NCBI RefSeq assembly: GCF_016495405.1
Contig: NZ_CP044522.1
Location: forward strand, 1,736,001 to 1,800,000
Direction of reading: 5' to 3'
Length of the DNA: 64,000 nucleotides
Source: Cobetia sp. cqz5-12
GTDB lineage: Bacteria > Pseudomonadota > Gammaproteobacteria > Pseudomonadales > Halomonadaceae
Shown: one piece after another, positions 9,138 through 18,050 of the stretch
Layout: each line of letters begins with the position of its first letter
Position numbering within the stretch: the first letter of the stretch is position 1
Translations under genes and position numbers: made by a program
Notes under the pieces: model-generated
The model's input: only the letters and a program-made list of their open reading frames with translations
Database searches by the model: none
What the model was told of the DNA's origin: nothing

Positions 9138-9722
9138 TCAAGCGCGGCCGATGTGCTCGCGCAGGTGCTCACGATAGGCCTGGGTGTAGGCGGCGATGTC
9201 CGGGTTCTTGATCACATCAGTGGCCAGATAGGTCGGCAGTGCCGTCATGCCGAGGAATTCCATCGCCTTGTGCACCGGGAAGTAGACGCCATCGATGCCC
9301 TTGCCCTCGAAGAAGTTGCCTTCTTCATCAAAGGCCTCAAGTGGCGCATTCCAGGTCAATGACAGCATGTATTGGCGGCCCTGCATCAAACCGCCGGTGC
9401 CGTAGCCCTGGGTCGGGCTGGTGCGATGACGTCCATCGCTGGCGTACAGCGCGCCGTGGCCCTCAGTCAGGATGTCATCGAGATACTTCTTCACGGTCCA
9501 CGGCAGACCCATCCACCAACCTGGGGTCTGATAGATGATCAGGTCCGCCCACAGCTGCTTCTCGATTTCCGCCTTGGCCTCGAATCCTTCCTCGATGACG
9601 GTCTCCTTGACGGTGTGACCCAGCTCGGCCAGTTCACCGCGCGCCAGTTCATGCAGCGTCGCGTTCAGCTCGCCATTGGAATGGGCAAAGGCCTTGCCGC
9701 CATTGATCAGCAGAATGTTCAT
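9138..9722 (-). CDS. mdaB: MdaB-like NAD(P)H:quinone oxidoreductase
   Basis: The 194-residue flavodoxin-fold protein has an N-terminal MNILLINGGKAFAHSNGELN segment for flavin phosphate binding. It also has the MdaB-type signatures YQTPGWWMGLPWTVKKYLDD and GYGTGGLMQGRQYMLSLTWN. MdaB (modulator of drug activity B) reduces quinones by two electrons with NADPH and protects against quinone stress. Length and motifs match the family. It is monocistronic and lies just left of the AT-richer insert. Confidence 0.85.
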   Translation of the reverse strand: MNILLINGGKAFAHSNGELNATLHELARGELAELGHTVKETVIEEGFEAKAEIEKQLWADLIIYQTPGWWMGLPWTVKKYLDDILTEGHGALYASDGRHRTSPTQGYGTGGLMQGRQYMLSLTWNAPLEAFDEEGNFFEGKGIDGVYFPVHKAMEFLGMTALPTYLATDVIKNPDIAAYTQAYREHLREHIGRA

Positions 9723-10282
9723 GTTGTGTGCTCCAGAATTGTTGGCTTTTCAGCAATGGCGCGCAGCATGAGCGTTCGCAAGTCCTTGATAAAGCGGCAC
9801 TGGCGTAAAACACCTTTGCTGTGAGTGCAACAATCCAGGCGGGGCACCTACTTAAACCCTGAGAGTCGACGGCCCGTGGCTCGCTCAGTTCTCCTGTTTC
9901 ACGACTTAAGGATGAGTCTTGTTATCGACTCTACCTAGCTTCTCATGGGAGATTTCGGCTTGGCCGATTGTCTCGATAAGGTGTCGATTGCGGTTAGGCA
10001 AAATCAAGTGCAGAAGTATTGGGCTCTACTAAACACGATATGCCTATGTGCCAATAGCTTCTCTGTCTTGCCTATCTCTGGGGGTAGTATGTTTCAGAGC
10101 TTAGTTTGAAGCGCAATTGCTGTGCTCATCATGAACTTGAATTACATAGGTACCTATCGCATAAACTATCGATGACATACATCGCTTATCTACTGAGATT
10201 TTATTCCTGTTAGTGTTAAGATTTATAGGAAGTGGGTGCGTTATAGTTTAATAATGGTTGAGGGGAATATTGGAGGGATCGT
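9723..10282. other. AT-richer intergenic stretch at left edge of the insert
   Basis: About 560 bases with no convincing gene on either strand. From about 9,900 onward the base composition is clearly richer in A and T than the flanking chromosome and stays so until about 12,470. The stretch before 10,283 must contain the promoter of the two-gene operon that follows; several AT-rich hexamers (for example TATAGT near 10,243) could serve, but none is decisive. No tRNA, integrase or flanking direct repeat was recognised. Confidence 0.5.
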
Positions 10283-10726
10283 GTGGCGAGAAGATCAAGT
10301 GGGCTGAAGGCTGTTGTCAAGACAGCTAAAACTCTCAATCGAATTTCAAAGCAAATAGAAAAAGATCGCCAACGGCAGCAGCGAGAGCAGAGTCGTCAAG
10401 AGCAGGCTGCCAATCGGGCGAGGGAACGCTATCACCGACAGATAGAGCAAGAGGAGCGTAGGGCTGAACTGGAGCGAGCACGTATAGCTCGCGAAGAAGA
10501 GCGTGCACGCCAGCAGCACGAGCGTGATCTTGCACGTATTACGCGAGATAAATTACGCCAAGAAAAAGAAAATCAGAAGTCTATCGAAAAAGCAGCGCGC
10601 GAAAAATCACGGAGCCAAAAGCAATTCTGGAAAGATGAAGCTATTGCGGGTAAAGAGGCGTTAGCCAATCGAGAGCAAGAACGTGCGTCTGCCAAGCAGG
10701 ATGCCATCGCGAAATTTTTGAGGTGA
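10283..10726 (+). CDS. Highly charged coiled-coil protein, partner of the DUF4041 nuclease gene
   Basis: The 147-residue protein is translated from a GTG behind a GGAGG ribosome site. From about residue 20 to 130 it is an almost unbroken run of Arg, Glu, Gln, Lys and Ala, giving a long coiled coil or single alpha helix. The first 20 residues are basic (ARRSSGLKAVVKTAKTLNR). There is no signal peptide, membrane helix or Cys. I do not recognise a family. It ends four bases before the next gene, whose ribosome site overlaps this stop, so the two are one operon. It may be a structural or DNA-binding partner of that nuclease; this is inference from linkage. Composition is AT-richer than the flanks. 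Confidence 0.7.
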   Translation: MARRSSGLKAVVKTAKTLNRISKQIEKDRQRQQREQSRQEQAANRARERYHRQIEQEERRAELERARIAREEERARQQHERDLARITRDKLRQEKENQKSIEKAAREKSRSQKQFWKDEAIAGKEALANREQERASAKQDAIAKFLR

Positions 10727-10730
10727 ATTT

Positions 10731-12284
10731 ATGGGCGATAATGTCGGAATGATAATTGTTTTTCTGATTTTTTACGGGGTCCCCATAGGCTCCATTCTTG
10801 TCTATTCACGTGAGAAGCGCAAAAGGCTTGTAAAAGAGTTGGAGAACAAAGAGCTTGCCATTCGCGTTGAACATCATGAGAGGGCTATCGACTTGGAGGC
10901 CAAGCGAGCTGATCTGGATCGCAAAGCTGAAGAGTTTGGCTCTTTGGAAGATGCGATAGTGGGTTTGGATAAGCGTCGTGAAGCCTTGGCGCTTGAGTTG
11001 ACTAGTACGACCAGCCAACTCGAGGAAGCACAATCCGCTTTCAATATAATAGATCGTGAGACTTTAGATTTGCAGCGGCTCAAAAAAGACGCTGATGCTA
11101 TTGCTGCTCAAAAAGAGCGTAATGTTCAAGAGATTGAAAGTCTTAAAGATAAGTTGATTGAGCATCGCATCAAGGAGACCGCGGGCCAGCGCACCATGCG
11201 ACAGGTGATGTCCAAGCTTGACCTCTATACGCGGGTGGAGGAGTTTGTCGATTATGGTCATTTCGAACTCCCCGAGTACCTTTATGAAACCAGCGAGCGT
11301 TTTGCAGCTGAGATCAAGCAAATACGTCAAGCTCAGAAGGCTATGATCAAGGACAAGACGGCGTTTATCCAATATGGAGATGTTGTTATTACGGGTGATG
11401 AACGCCTTGACAAGAAGATCATTGAAGGGCAAATGAAGCTTGTCATGCGTGCCTTCAATATTGAGGCAGATGTATTGATCGGAAAGGTTAGTCCTTCTAA
11501 TTTTGAGCGAACTTTGAGTCAGTTCGAAAAAATTGCGAGTGACCTTGAGAAACTGGTTGCATCACTCCGCTGTGGGCTGAATACTGATTATGTCGCTCTC
11601 AAATACGAGGAGTGTGGGGTTCAATATCAATACACGCTGAAGAAGAAAGAAGAGATTGAAGAGCAACGAATCATTCGTGAGCAAATGCGAGAAGAGGCCA
11701 GGGCTGAAAAGGAATACAGAACTGCTATCGAAGCTGCGCAGCGTGAGGAAGAGATGTATCAAGATATTCTTACACGCGCCAAGAATGAGCTTGAGCAGGC
11801 GTCAGCAGAGGAGCGAGCATTGGCTGAAGCCAAAGTGGCTGATCTCGAGCAGCGTCTACAGGAAGCGGAAGCAGCCAAGGAACGTACCAAGAGTCTGGCA
11901 GAGCAGACACGTCGTGGTTACGTCTATATCATCAGTAATATTGGTTCTTTTGGCGAAAATGTCTACAAAATTGGTATGACTCGTCGCCTCGATCCTATGG
12001 ATCGTGTGAAAGAGCTAGGTGATGCCAGCGTACCGTTCTCATTTGACGTTCATGCTTTGATCTTCTCGGATGATGCTCCGGCGATGGAAACAGCACTTCA
12101 CCGTAAGTTTTCACATCATCGAGTGAATGCCGTGAATCTGCGCAAAGAGTTTTTCCATGTTGAACTCTCTTCAATTCGAGAGGCGGTGATTGAAATAGGT
12201 CATGGTGATGCTGAGTTTAAGACCACTATTGCAGCTGAAGAATACTTTGAGTCTCAACGCTTGAGAGAACAGGTCGCTGCTTAA
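10731..12284 (+). CDS. Membrane-anchored DUF4041 plus GIY-YIG (T5orf172/Mug113) nuclease, SNIPE-like
   Basis: The 517-residue protein opens with a membrane helix (about residues 6-24, MIIVFLIFYGVPIGSILVY), followed by a long coiled coil (about 27-150). A DUF4041-type region covers about 160-330 (with MRAFNIEADVLI, DYVALKYEE and EEQRIIREQMREEAR), then a second coiled coil to about 390. The C-terminus is a GIY-YIG domain of the T5orf172/Mug113 type: YVYI at 397-400, YKIGMTRR at 412-419, catalytic-type Glu453 in METALHRKF, and a conserved KEFFHV. This order (TM, coiled coil, DUF4041, GIY-YIG) is that of SNIPE, described as an inner-membrane nuclease that cuts phage DNA during injection. A defence role is inferred from architecture and from the AT-rich setting. 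Confidence 0.85.
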   Translation: MGDNVGMIIVFLIFYGVPIGSILVYSREKRKRLVKELENKELAIRVEHHERAIDLEAKRADLDRKAEEFGSLEDAIVGLDKRREALALELTSTTSQLEEAQSAFNIIDRETLDLQRLKKDADAIAAQKERNVQEIESLKDKLIEHRIKETAGQRTMRQVMSKLDLYTRVEEFVDYGHFELPEYLYETSERFAAEIKQIRQAQKAMIKDKTAFIQYGDVVITGDERLDKKIIEGQMKLVMRAFNIEADVLIGKVSPSNFERTLSQFEKIASDLEKLVASLRCGLNTDYVALKYEECGVQYQYTLKKKEEIEEQRIIREQMREEARAEKEYRTAIEAAQREEEMYQDILTRAKNELEQASAEERALAEAKVADLEQRLQEAEAAKERTKSLAEQTRRGYVYIISNIGSFGENVYKIGMTRRLDPMDRVKELGDASVPFSFDVHALIFSDDAPAMETALHRKFSHHRVNAVNLRKEFFHVELSSIREAVIEIGHGDAEFKTTIAAEEYFESQRLREQVAA

Positions 12285-12476
12285 GCTGGTATAACTTTTC
12301 AAGCAATTTCTAGATGCTAGCTTTACCCAAGCCCTCATGACCCTTGGCAATATCCAGTCGGGTTATGGGGGCTATTGTTATTGAGCTTGTTTCTGGAGTG
12401 CCTCTTTCTACCTGAGTTTAGGTTTAGGCACTTCCATCGTTTCTGTACCTGCAGTAGAGAAGTCAGTTCATATCCA

Positions 12477-13763
12477 CTAACGCAACCGCTTCAATTCCTG
12501 CCAGTTGGTGGTGTAGCGGGCGCTGCGGTGGGCGCAGCGCAGTTGCCAGGCGGCGTCGGGGCGTGCGACGCCCAGGCGCACGGTGCCGCGGCCCATCTTC
12601 TGATTCATGGCGTCCAAGGTCGCCATCAGCTGTTGGCTGCGTTCGCGCCTGGCGATGTCATCTTCGCTTTCCAGCAACGAGAGCTGCTCGCGTGGATGGT
12701 CGATGAGGTCGAGCAGCATCACGCCGGCTTTCATGAAGCGATATCCGCGCAGGTAGATGCGCTCCAGTGCCTGTTGTGCGGCGGCGAGTATCTCGCGGCT
12801 GTCATTGGTGGGGGCGGGCAGCTCGATGATGGTGCTGGGTGAGTATTGCGGCAGGTCGGGGCGGTGGCGATTGCTCTTGAGGAAGACCAGCACGGCGCGT
12901 GTCAGGCTGCCTTGATGGCGCAGCTTCTCGGCGCCGCGTTGGGCATGCTGGCGGATGGCGTCCCTGAGTTCATTCAAGTCACCGGTCATGCGCCCGAAGG
13001 AGCGCGAGGTCATGATGCGCTGGCGAGCGTCATCGGCATCATTCATCTCGAAGCAGGGCGTGCCTTGCAGTTCGCGCGCGGTGCGTTCCAGTACCACGGA
13101 ATACCGCTGGCCGATGGCGCGCGGGTCGGCGCAGCGCAGGTCCCAGGCCGTGTGCAGGCCTTGCAGTGCCAGGCGTTCGACCAGTCGTCGGCCCACGCCC
13201 CAGACATCGCCCAGTGGCGTATCGGCCAGCAGGCGCTGGGTGCCGACTTCATCGGGTTCCAGCACGCAGACACCACCGAATTCCGGACGCTTCTTGGCAG
13301 CGCGATTGGCCAGCTTGGCCAGCGTTCGAGTTGGCGCGACCCCGACACATACGGGGATGCCGGTGAACTTGCGGACATTGCGGTGCAGGGTGCGGCTCAA
13401 CGTCAGCATCGAGTTGCGATCAAAGCCATCGAAACGCACGAACATCTCATCGATGGAGTAGGGCTCGACCCCGGCACAATATTCCTCCAGCACCTCTCGC
13501 ACACGCGCCGACATGTCGCCATACAGCTCGTAATTGGAGGAGAGCAGGTGGATGCGTCCCTCACGGACGAGTGACTGCAGCTGGAAGGCGGGGGTGCCCA
13601 TCTCCACGCCCAGCGCCTTGAGTTCATTGGAGCGCGCGATCACGCAGCCGTCATTGTTGGACATCACGCCGACAGGGCGTCCTACCAGGCGCGGGTCGAA
13701 CACTCGCTCGCAGCTGGCGTAGAAGTTGTTGCAGTCGACCAGTCCGATCATCGGCGTATTCAT
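12477..13763 (-). CDS. umuC: DNA polymerase V subunit UmuC
   Basis: The 428-residue Y-family polymerase carries the palm motifs IGLVDCNNFYASCERVFDP and YSIDEMFVRF that hold the catalytic acidic residues. It also has the little-finger and C-terminal regions expected of UmuC. It performs error-prone translesion synthesis with processed UmuD. The start at 13,763 overlaps the umuD stop by four bases; the in-frame ATG at 13,811 lies inside umuD and is rejected. It is transcribed with umuD from a LexA-controlled promoter. Confidence 0.93.
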   Translation of the reverse strand: MNTPMIGLVDCNNFYASCERVFDPRLVGRPVGVMSNNDGCVIARSNELKALGVEMGTPAFQLQSLVREGRIHLLSSNYELYGDMSARVREVLEEYCAGVEPYSIDEMFVRFDGFDRNSMLTLSRTLHRNVRKFTGIPVCVGVAPTRTLAKLANRAAKKRPEFGGVCVLEPDEVGTQRLLADTPLGDVWGVGRRLVERLALQGLHTAWDLRCADPRAIGQRYSVVLERTARELQGTPCFEMNDADDARQRIMTSRSFGRMTGDLNELRDAIRQHAQRGAEKLRHQGSLTRAVLVFLKSNRHRPDLPQYSPSTIIELPAPTNDSREILAAAQQALERIYLRGYRFMKAGVMLLDLIDHPREQLSLLESEDDIARRERSQQLMATLDAMNQKMGRGTVRLGVARPDAAWQLRCAHRSARYTTNWQELKRLR

Positions 13764-14221
13764 ACCGCGTACTCGTGGATGACGGAACGCACCACCCCCC
13801 AGACCTGGCATTCGAGGTCGAAAATCGCGACCGGTGGATACAGAGCATTGCCGGAGCTCAGATAGGGGCGCTGACCGATCAGCTCATAACGCTTGACCAC
13901 TACCTCGCCCTCGACCAGCGCCACCACGATGTGCCCGGGACGGGCATCGATGGAGCGGTCCACCACCAGGGTATCGCCCTCATAGATGCCGAAGCCTTCC
14001 ATGCTGTCACCCGCCACCGTCATGAAGAAGGTCGCTGCCGGGCGCTTGATCAGCCGCTCGTTGAGGTCCAGCGTGCGCCCCGCGTAATCCTCCGCCGGTG
14101 AGGGAAAGCCGGAAATGCCAGCGCGCCCCGTGATGTGGGGGTGCGGCAGCGCACAGGGCTCCGGCGTTGGATGAGGGCGAGCCAGCGAGGCGTGGGACGG
14201 CTGAGCGGCAGATACGGTCAT
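13760..14221 (-). CDS. umuD: UmuD, LexA-like S24 autoprotease subunit of Pol V
   Basis: The 153-residue peptidase S24 protein has the catalytic Ser73 in AGDSMEG and Lys110 in VVVKRYEL. Their spacing of 37 equals that of E. coli UmuD Ser60/Lys97. The self-cleavage site by alignment is Ser37-Gly38 (GISGFPSPAEDY), where E. coli has Cys-Gly. RecA-stimulated cleavage would yield UmuD' for Pol V. The N-terminus before the site is about 13 residues longer than in E. coli and rich in Pro and His. A good AAAGGAG ribosome site precedes the ATG, and a LexA box lies about 20 bases upstream. Confidence 0.93.
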   Translation of the reverse strand: MTVSAAQPSHASLARPHPTPEPCALPHPHITGRAGISGFPSPAEDYAGRTLDLNERLIKRPAATFFMTVAGDSMEGFGIYEGDTLVVDRSIDARPGHIVVALVEGEVVVKRYELIGQRPYLSSGNALYPPVAIFDLECQVWGVVRSVIHEYAV

Positions 14222-14242
14222 GGGTGGGGTCTCCTTTCGATA

Positions 14243-14258
14243 CTGTATTCATGTACAG
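14243..14258 (-). promoter_or_regulatory. LexA (SOS) box of umuDC
   Basis: The sequence CTGTATTCATGTACAG fits the gammaproteobacterial LexA consensus CTG-N10-CAG and extends as TACTG...CAGTA on each side. It lies 22-37 bases before the umuD start, so umuDC should be induced by DNA damage. Confidence 0.93.
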
Positions 14259-14403
14259 TATCGGCGCTGAGAAGCCCTCAGGCAACCGATAATCCCTGTG
14301 AGAGCTGCACATTCACGAGACGCAGCTCAGACGGGGTGTACCTGTGTTCAATGGTGGACGACAGGTAAAGCTGCTAGCGGATATCGCTCGGCGGTATCTC
14401 ACG

Positions 14404-14437
14404 AAAAAGCCCGGCCTTCAGGAGGTCGGGCTTTTTG
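14404..14437. terminator. Hairpin terminator near the ABM gene end
   Basis: An AAAAAGCCCGGCC...GGTCGGGCTTTTT inverted repeat with one G-T pair and a T-run on both strands. It lies just beyond the stop of the minus-strand ABM gene, for which it is the likely terminator. Confidence 0.75.
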
Positions 14438-14459
14438 GGTCTTTCTCAATGCTTTTCTA

Positions 14460-14771
14460 TCAACCCGCCGGGCTCAGGATGCGGATATCGCCATCGGCGA
14501 TCCAGTCACCGGCGTTGTCGCGGAAGCGCTGCATATGTTCGGTCTCGCGGTGGGCCTGCAGGGCATCGTGGGATTCCCAGGCTTCCACCACGGTGATGGT
14601 GTCGGGGCGTGGGTCGTTGTCCTTGTCGGCGGCGCGTTCGGAATCCAGGCACGGGTGGTAGGCGTGGCAACCATCTTCCTCGCGCACGGTGGGCGCGACG
14701 GCGCAGAGTTCATTGAAGACATCCTGAACGTGGCCTTCCTTGGCGGTAACGGTGGCGATTACCCAGATCAT
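14460..14771 (-). CDS. Putative quinol monooxygenase (ABM domain)
   Basis: This 103-residue protein has the antibiotic-biosynthesis-monooxygenase fold: MIWVIATVTAKEGHVQDVFNEL, then EEDGCHAYHPCLD, then ITVVEAWESHDALQAHRETEHMQRF. The family is related to YgiN, a cofactor-light quinol monooxygenase, although many members have no known substrate. The start at 14,771 follows AAGGAG; an upstream in-frame ATG at 14,864 lacks a ribosome site. A second ABM protein of similar size is encoded at 52,008. Confidence 0.8.
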   Translation of the reverse strand: MIWVIATVTAKEGHVQDVFNELCAVAPTVREEDGCHAYHPCLDSERAADKDNDPRPDTITVVEAWESHDALQAHRETEHMQRFRDNAGDWIADGDIRILSPAG

Positions 14772-14913
14772 CTTGGCTCCTTGTGACGGTACTGACCGCC
14801 GGTGTTGTCGGGATTCTCGTGATGAGATGTCCTGATTATGTGGAGCCGTTTCTGGCCACTGCAAGGGGGAGGTGGCTGACTGCCGGCATGACCCTGCCTG
14901 ATGAGCACACGAA

Positions 14914-14944
14914 AGCGCCGGACAGCAGGGCTGTCCGGCGCAGT
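14914..14944 (-). terminator. Hairpin after mmsA
   Basis: A GCGCCGGACAG...CTGTCCGGCGC perfect inverted repeat lies about 45 bases past the mmsA stop on its strand, flanked by A/T-containing sequence. It is probably the terminator of the aminotransferase-mmsA unit. Confidence 0.7.
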
Positions 14945-14989
14945 TGTTATCCGACGATGATTTGCGGATCAGAACGGGAAGGCGATCGA

Positions 14990-16480
<1,491 letters not shown>

Positions 16481-16550
16481 TGGGTGGGCTCCATGGGATG
16501 ACGTGCAGGAAAATTGGCAGTGAAGATAGGGTCGGCGCTCGCCGTGCCCC

Positions 16551-17900
16551 TCAGTGCTGGGCGGCGAAGGCATCGCCGAGGGCGTTGATCAGGCGGTCCA
16601 GCTCATCGTGTTCGGTGATGAACGGCAGACCCAGCTGGATGGTGTCGCCGCCGTAACGGACATAGAAACCGGCCTTCCAGCAGTGCATGGCAATCTCATA
16701 CGGGCGCCGCGCCGGCTCGCCGGGATAGGCCTCGACCTGCAGGGCGCCGGCCAGGCCGTAGTTGCGGATGTCCGTGATGTAGCGGGTGCCCTTGAGCTCA
16801 TGAAGCTTCTTCTCGAACACCGGGCTCAGTTCGCGGACGCGCGGGAGGAGCTGATCATTCTCGAGCACATCGAGAGATGCCAGCGCCGCGGCACACGCCA
16901 CCGGGTGACCGGAATAGGTGTAGCCGTGGGGAATTTCCATCATGTAGTCGGGGCCGCCGTTGTCCATGAAGGTCTGGTAGATGTCGCCCTTGACGACCAC
17001 GGCACCCATCGGCACCGCGCCATTGGTGATCTGCTTGGCGACGTTGAGGATGTCCGGCGTGACCCCGAATTCCTCGGCGCCGCTCATGGCGCCCATGCGC
17101 CCGAAGCCGGTGATGACCTCATCGAAGATCAACAGGATATCGTGCTGGTCGCATATCTCGCGCAGGCGCTTGAGATAGCCCACTGGCGGCGGCAGCACGC
17201 CGGCGGAGCCTGCCATCGGCTCGACGATGACGGCGGCGATGTTGGAGGCATCATGCAGCGCGATCAGCTCCAGCAGCTCATCGGCGCGCTCGGCACCGGT
17301 CTGGGGCATGCCGGGGGTGAAGACGTTCTCCTTGAGCAGGGTATGCGGCAGGTGATCAGCATCGACCCCCTGACCATAGAGCGAGCGGTTGGCGCCGATG
17401 CCACCGACACTGAAACCCCCGAAGTTGACGCCGTGATAACCCTTGCTGCGTCCGATCAGCTTGGTCTTGGTCGGCTTGCCTTTCTTGCGCCAGTAGGCAC
17501 GCGCGATCTTCAGTGAGGTGTCGGCACTTTCGGAGCCGGAGCCGGTGAAGAAGACGTGATCCAGCCCCTCGGGCATCAGCGTCTTGATGCGATGCGCCAG
17601 CTCGAAGGCCTTGGGATGGCCGTACTGGAAGGCGGGTGCGTAATCCAGCTCGCGTAGCTGCGCGCTGACCGCCTCGGCGATTTCCGGACGACAATGGCCG
17701 GCACCACAGGTCCAGAGGCCTGACAGGCCATCGAAGATCTGACGGCCCTGTGAGTCCGTGAAGTAGGCTCCCTGCGCCTTGGTGATGATGCGCGGGTCCT
17801 GCTTGAACTGCCGATTGGCCGTGTAGGGCATCCAGTAGGCATCGAGCTGCTCCTGGCTCAAGCCTGCCTGGGCGGAAGGGGATGTGTCGAAGGCGGTCAT
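16551..17900 (-). CDS. Omega-amino acid (beta-alanine)-pyruvate aminotransferase
   Basis: The 449-residue class III PLP aminotransferase has HPKAFELAHR, FFTGSGSESADTSLKIARAYW (phosphate-binding and substrate loop), LIFDEVITGFGRMG (PLP-ring Asp) and the PLP Lys in DILNVAKQITNGAVPMGAV. The N-terminal AYWMPYTANRQFKQDPRI block is typical of beta-alanine:pyruvate and omega-amino-acid aminotransferases. It would convert beta-alanine plus pyruvate to malonate semialdehyde plus alanine. A divergent LysR gene and a palindrome between them suggest local control. The leader also carries an AACAACAA motif. Confidence 0.9.
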   Translation of the reverse strand: MTAFDTSPSAQAGLSQEQLDAYWMPYTANRQFKQDPRIITKAQGAYFTDSQGRQIFDGLSGLWTCGAGHCRPEIAEAVSAQLRELDYAPAFQYGHPKAFELAHRIKTLMPEGLDHVFFTGSGSESADTSLKIARAYWRKKGKPTKTKLIGRSKGYHGVNFGGFSVGGIGANRSLYGQGVDADHLPHTLLKENVFTPGMPQTGAERADELLELIALHDASNIAAVIVEPMAGSAGVLPPPVGYLKRLREICDQHDILLIFDEVITGFGRMGAMSGAEEFGVTPDILNVAKQITNGAVPMGAVVVKGDIYQTFMDNGGPDYMMEIPHGYTYSGHPVACAAALASLDVLENDQLLPRVRELSPVFEKKLHELKGTRYITDIRNYGLAGALQVEAYPGEPARRPYEIAMHCWKAGFYVRYGGDTIQLGLPFITEHDELDRLINALGDAFAAQH

Positions 17901-17921
17901 GATGTCTCCCGAAGAGTGCTG

Positions 17922-17929
17922 TTGTTGTT
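17922..17929 (-). promoter_or_regulatory. AACAACAA leader motif, aminotransferase gene
   Basis: An exact AAYAAYAA match 22-29 bases before the start codon in the presumed mRNA leader. This is the Hfq/Crc target type known from pseudomonad catabolite repression; its use here is inferred. Confidence 0.45.
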
Positions 17930-17972
17930 AGATCTCGGCTCCTGTCTGGCTAGATTAGAAAGCCCTTTTGAT

Positions 17973-17998
17973 AAGATAAATGCCGTTGTCTTTATCTT
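17973..17998. promoter_or_regulatory. LysR-type operator palindrome
   Basis: AAGATAAA-N10-TTTATCTT is a perfect 8-bp dyad in the gap between the divergent aminotransferase and LysR genes. Size and position fit a LysR-type recognition site controlling both promoters. Confidence 0.6.
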
Positions 17999-18050
17999 CA
18001 GGAAAGCATTTACTTAACTTTCCATGTCGTGGAACTCAGGAGGGCAGACC

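Noticed and set aside
9840..12476. Prophage or insertion sequence origin of the AT-rich insert
   Set aside because: No integrase, transposase, terminal inverted repeat or attachment-site duplication could be seen.
14260..14403. Possible small RNA or tRNA between umuD and the ABM gene
   Set aside because: The stretch has a terminator-like end but no cloverleaf or clear promoter; the terminator fits the ABM gene.
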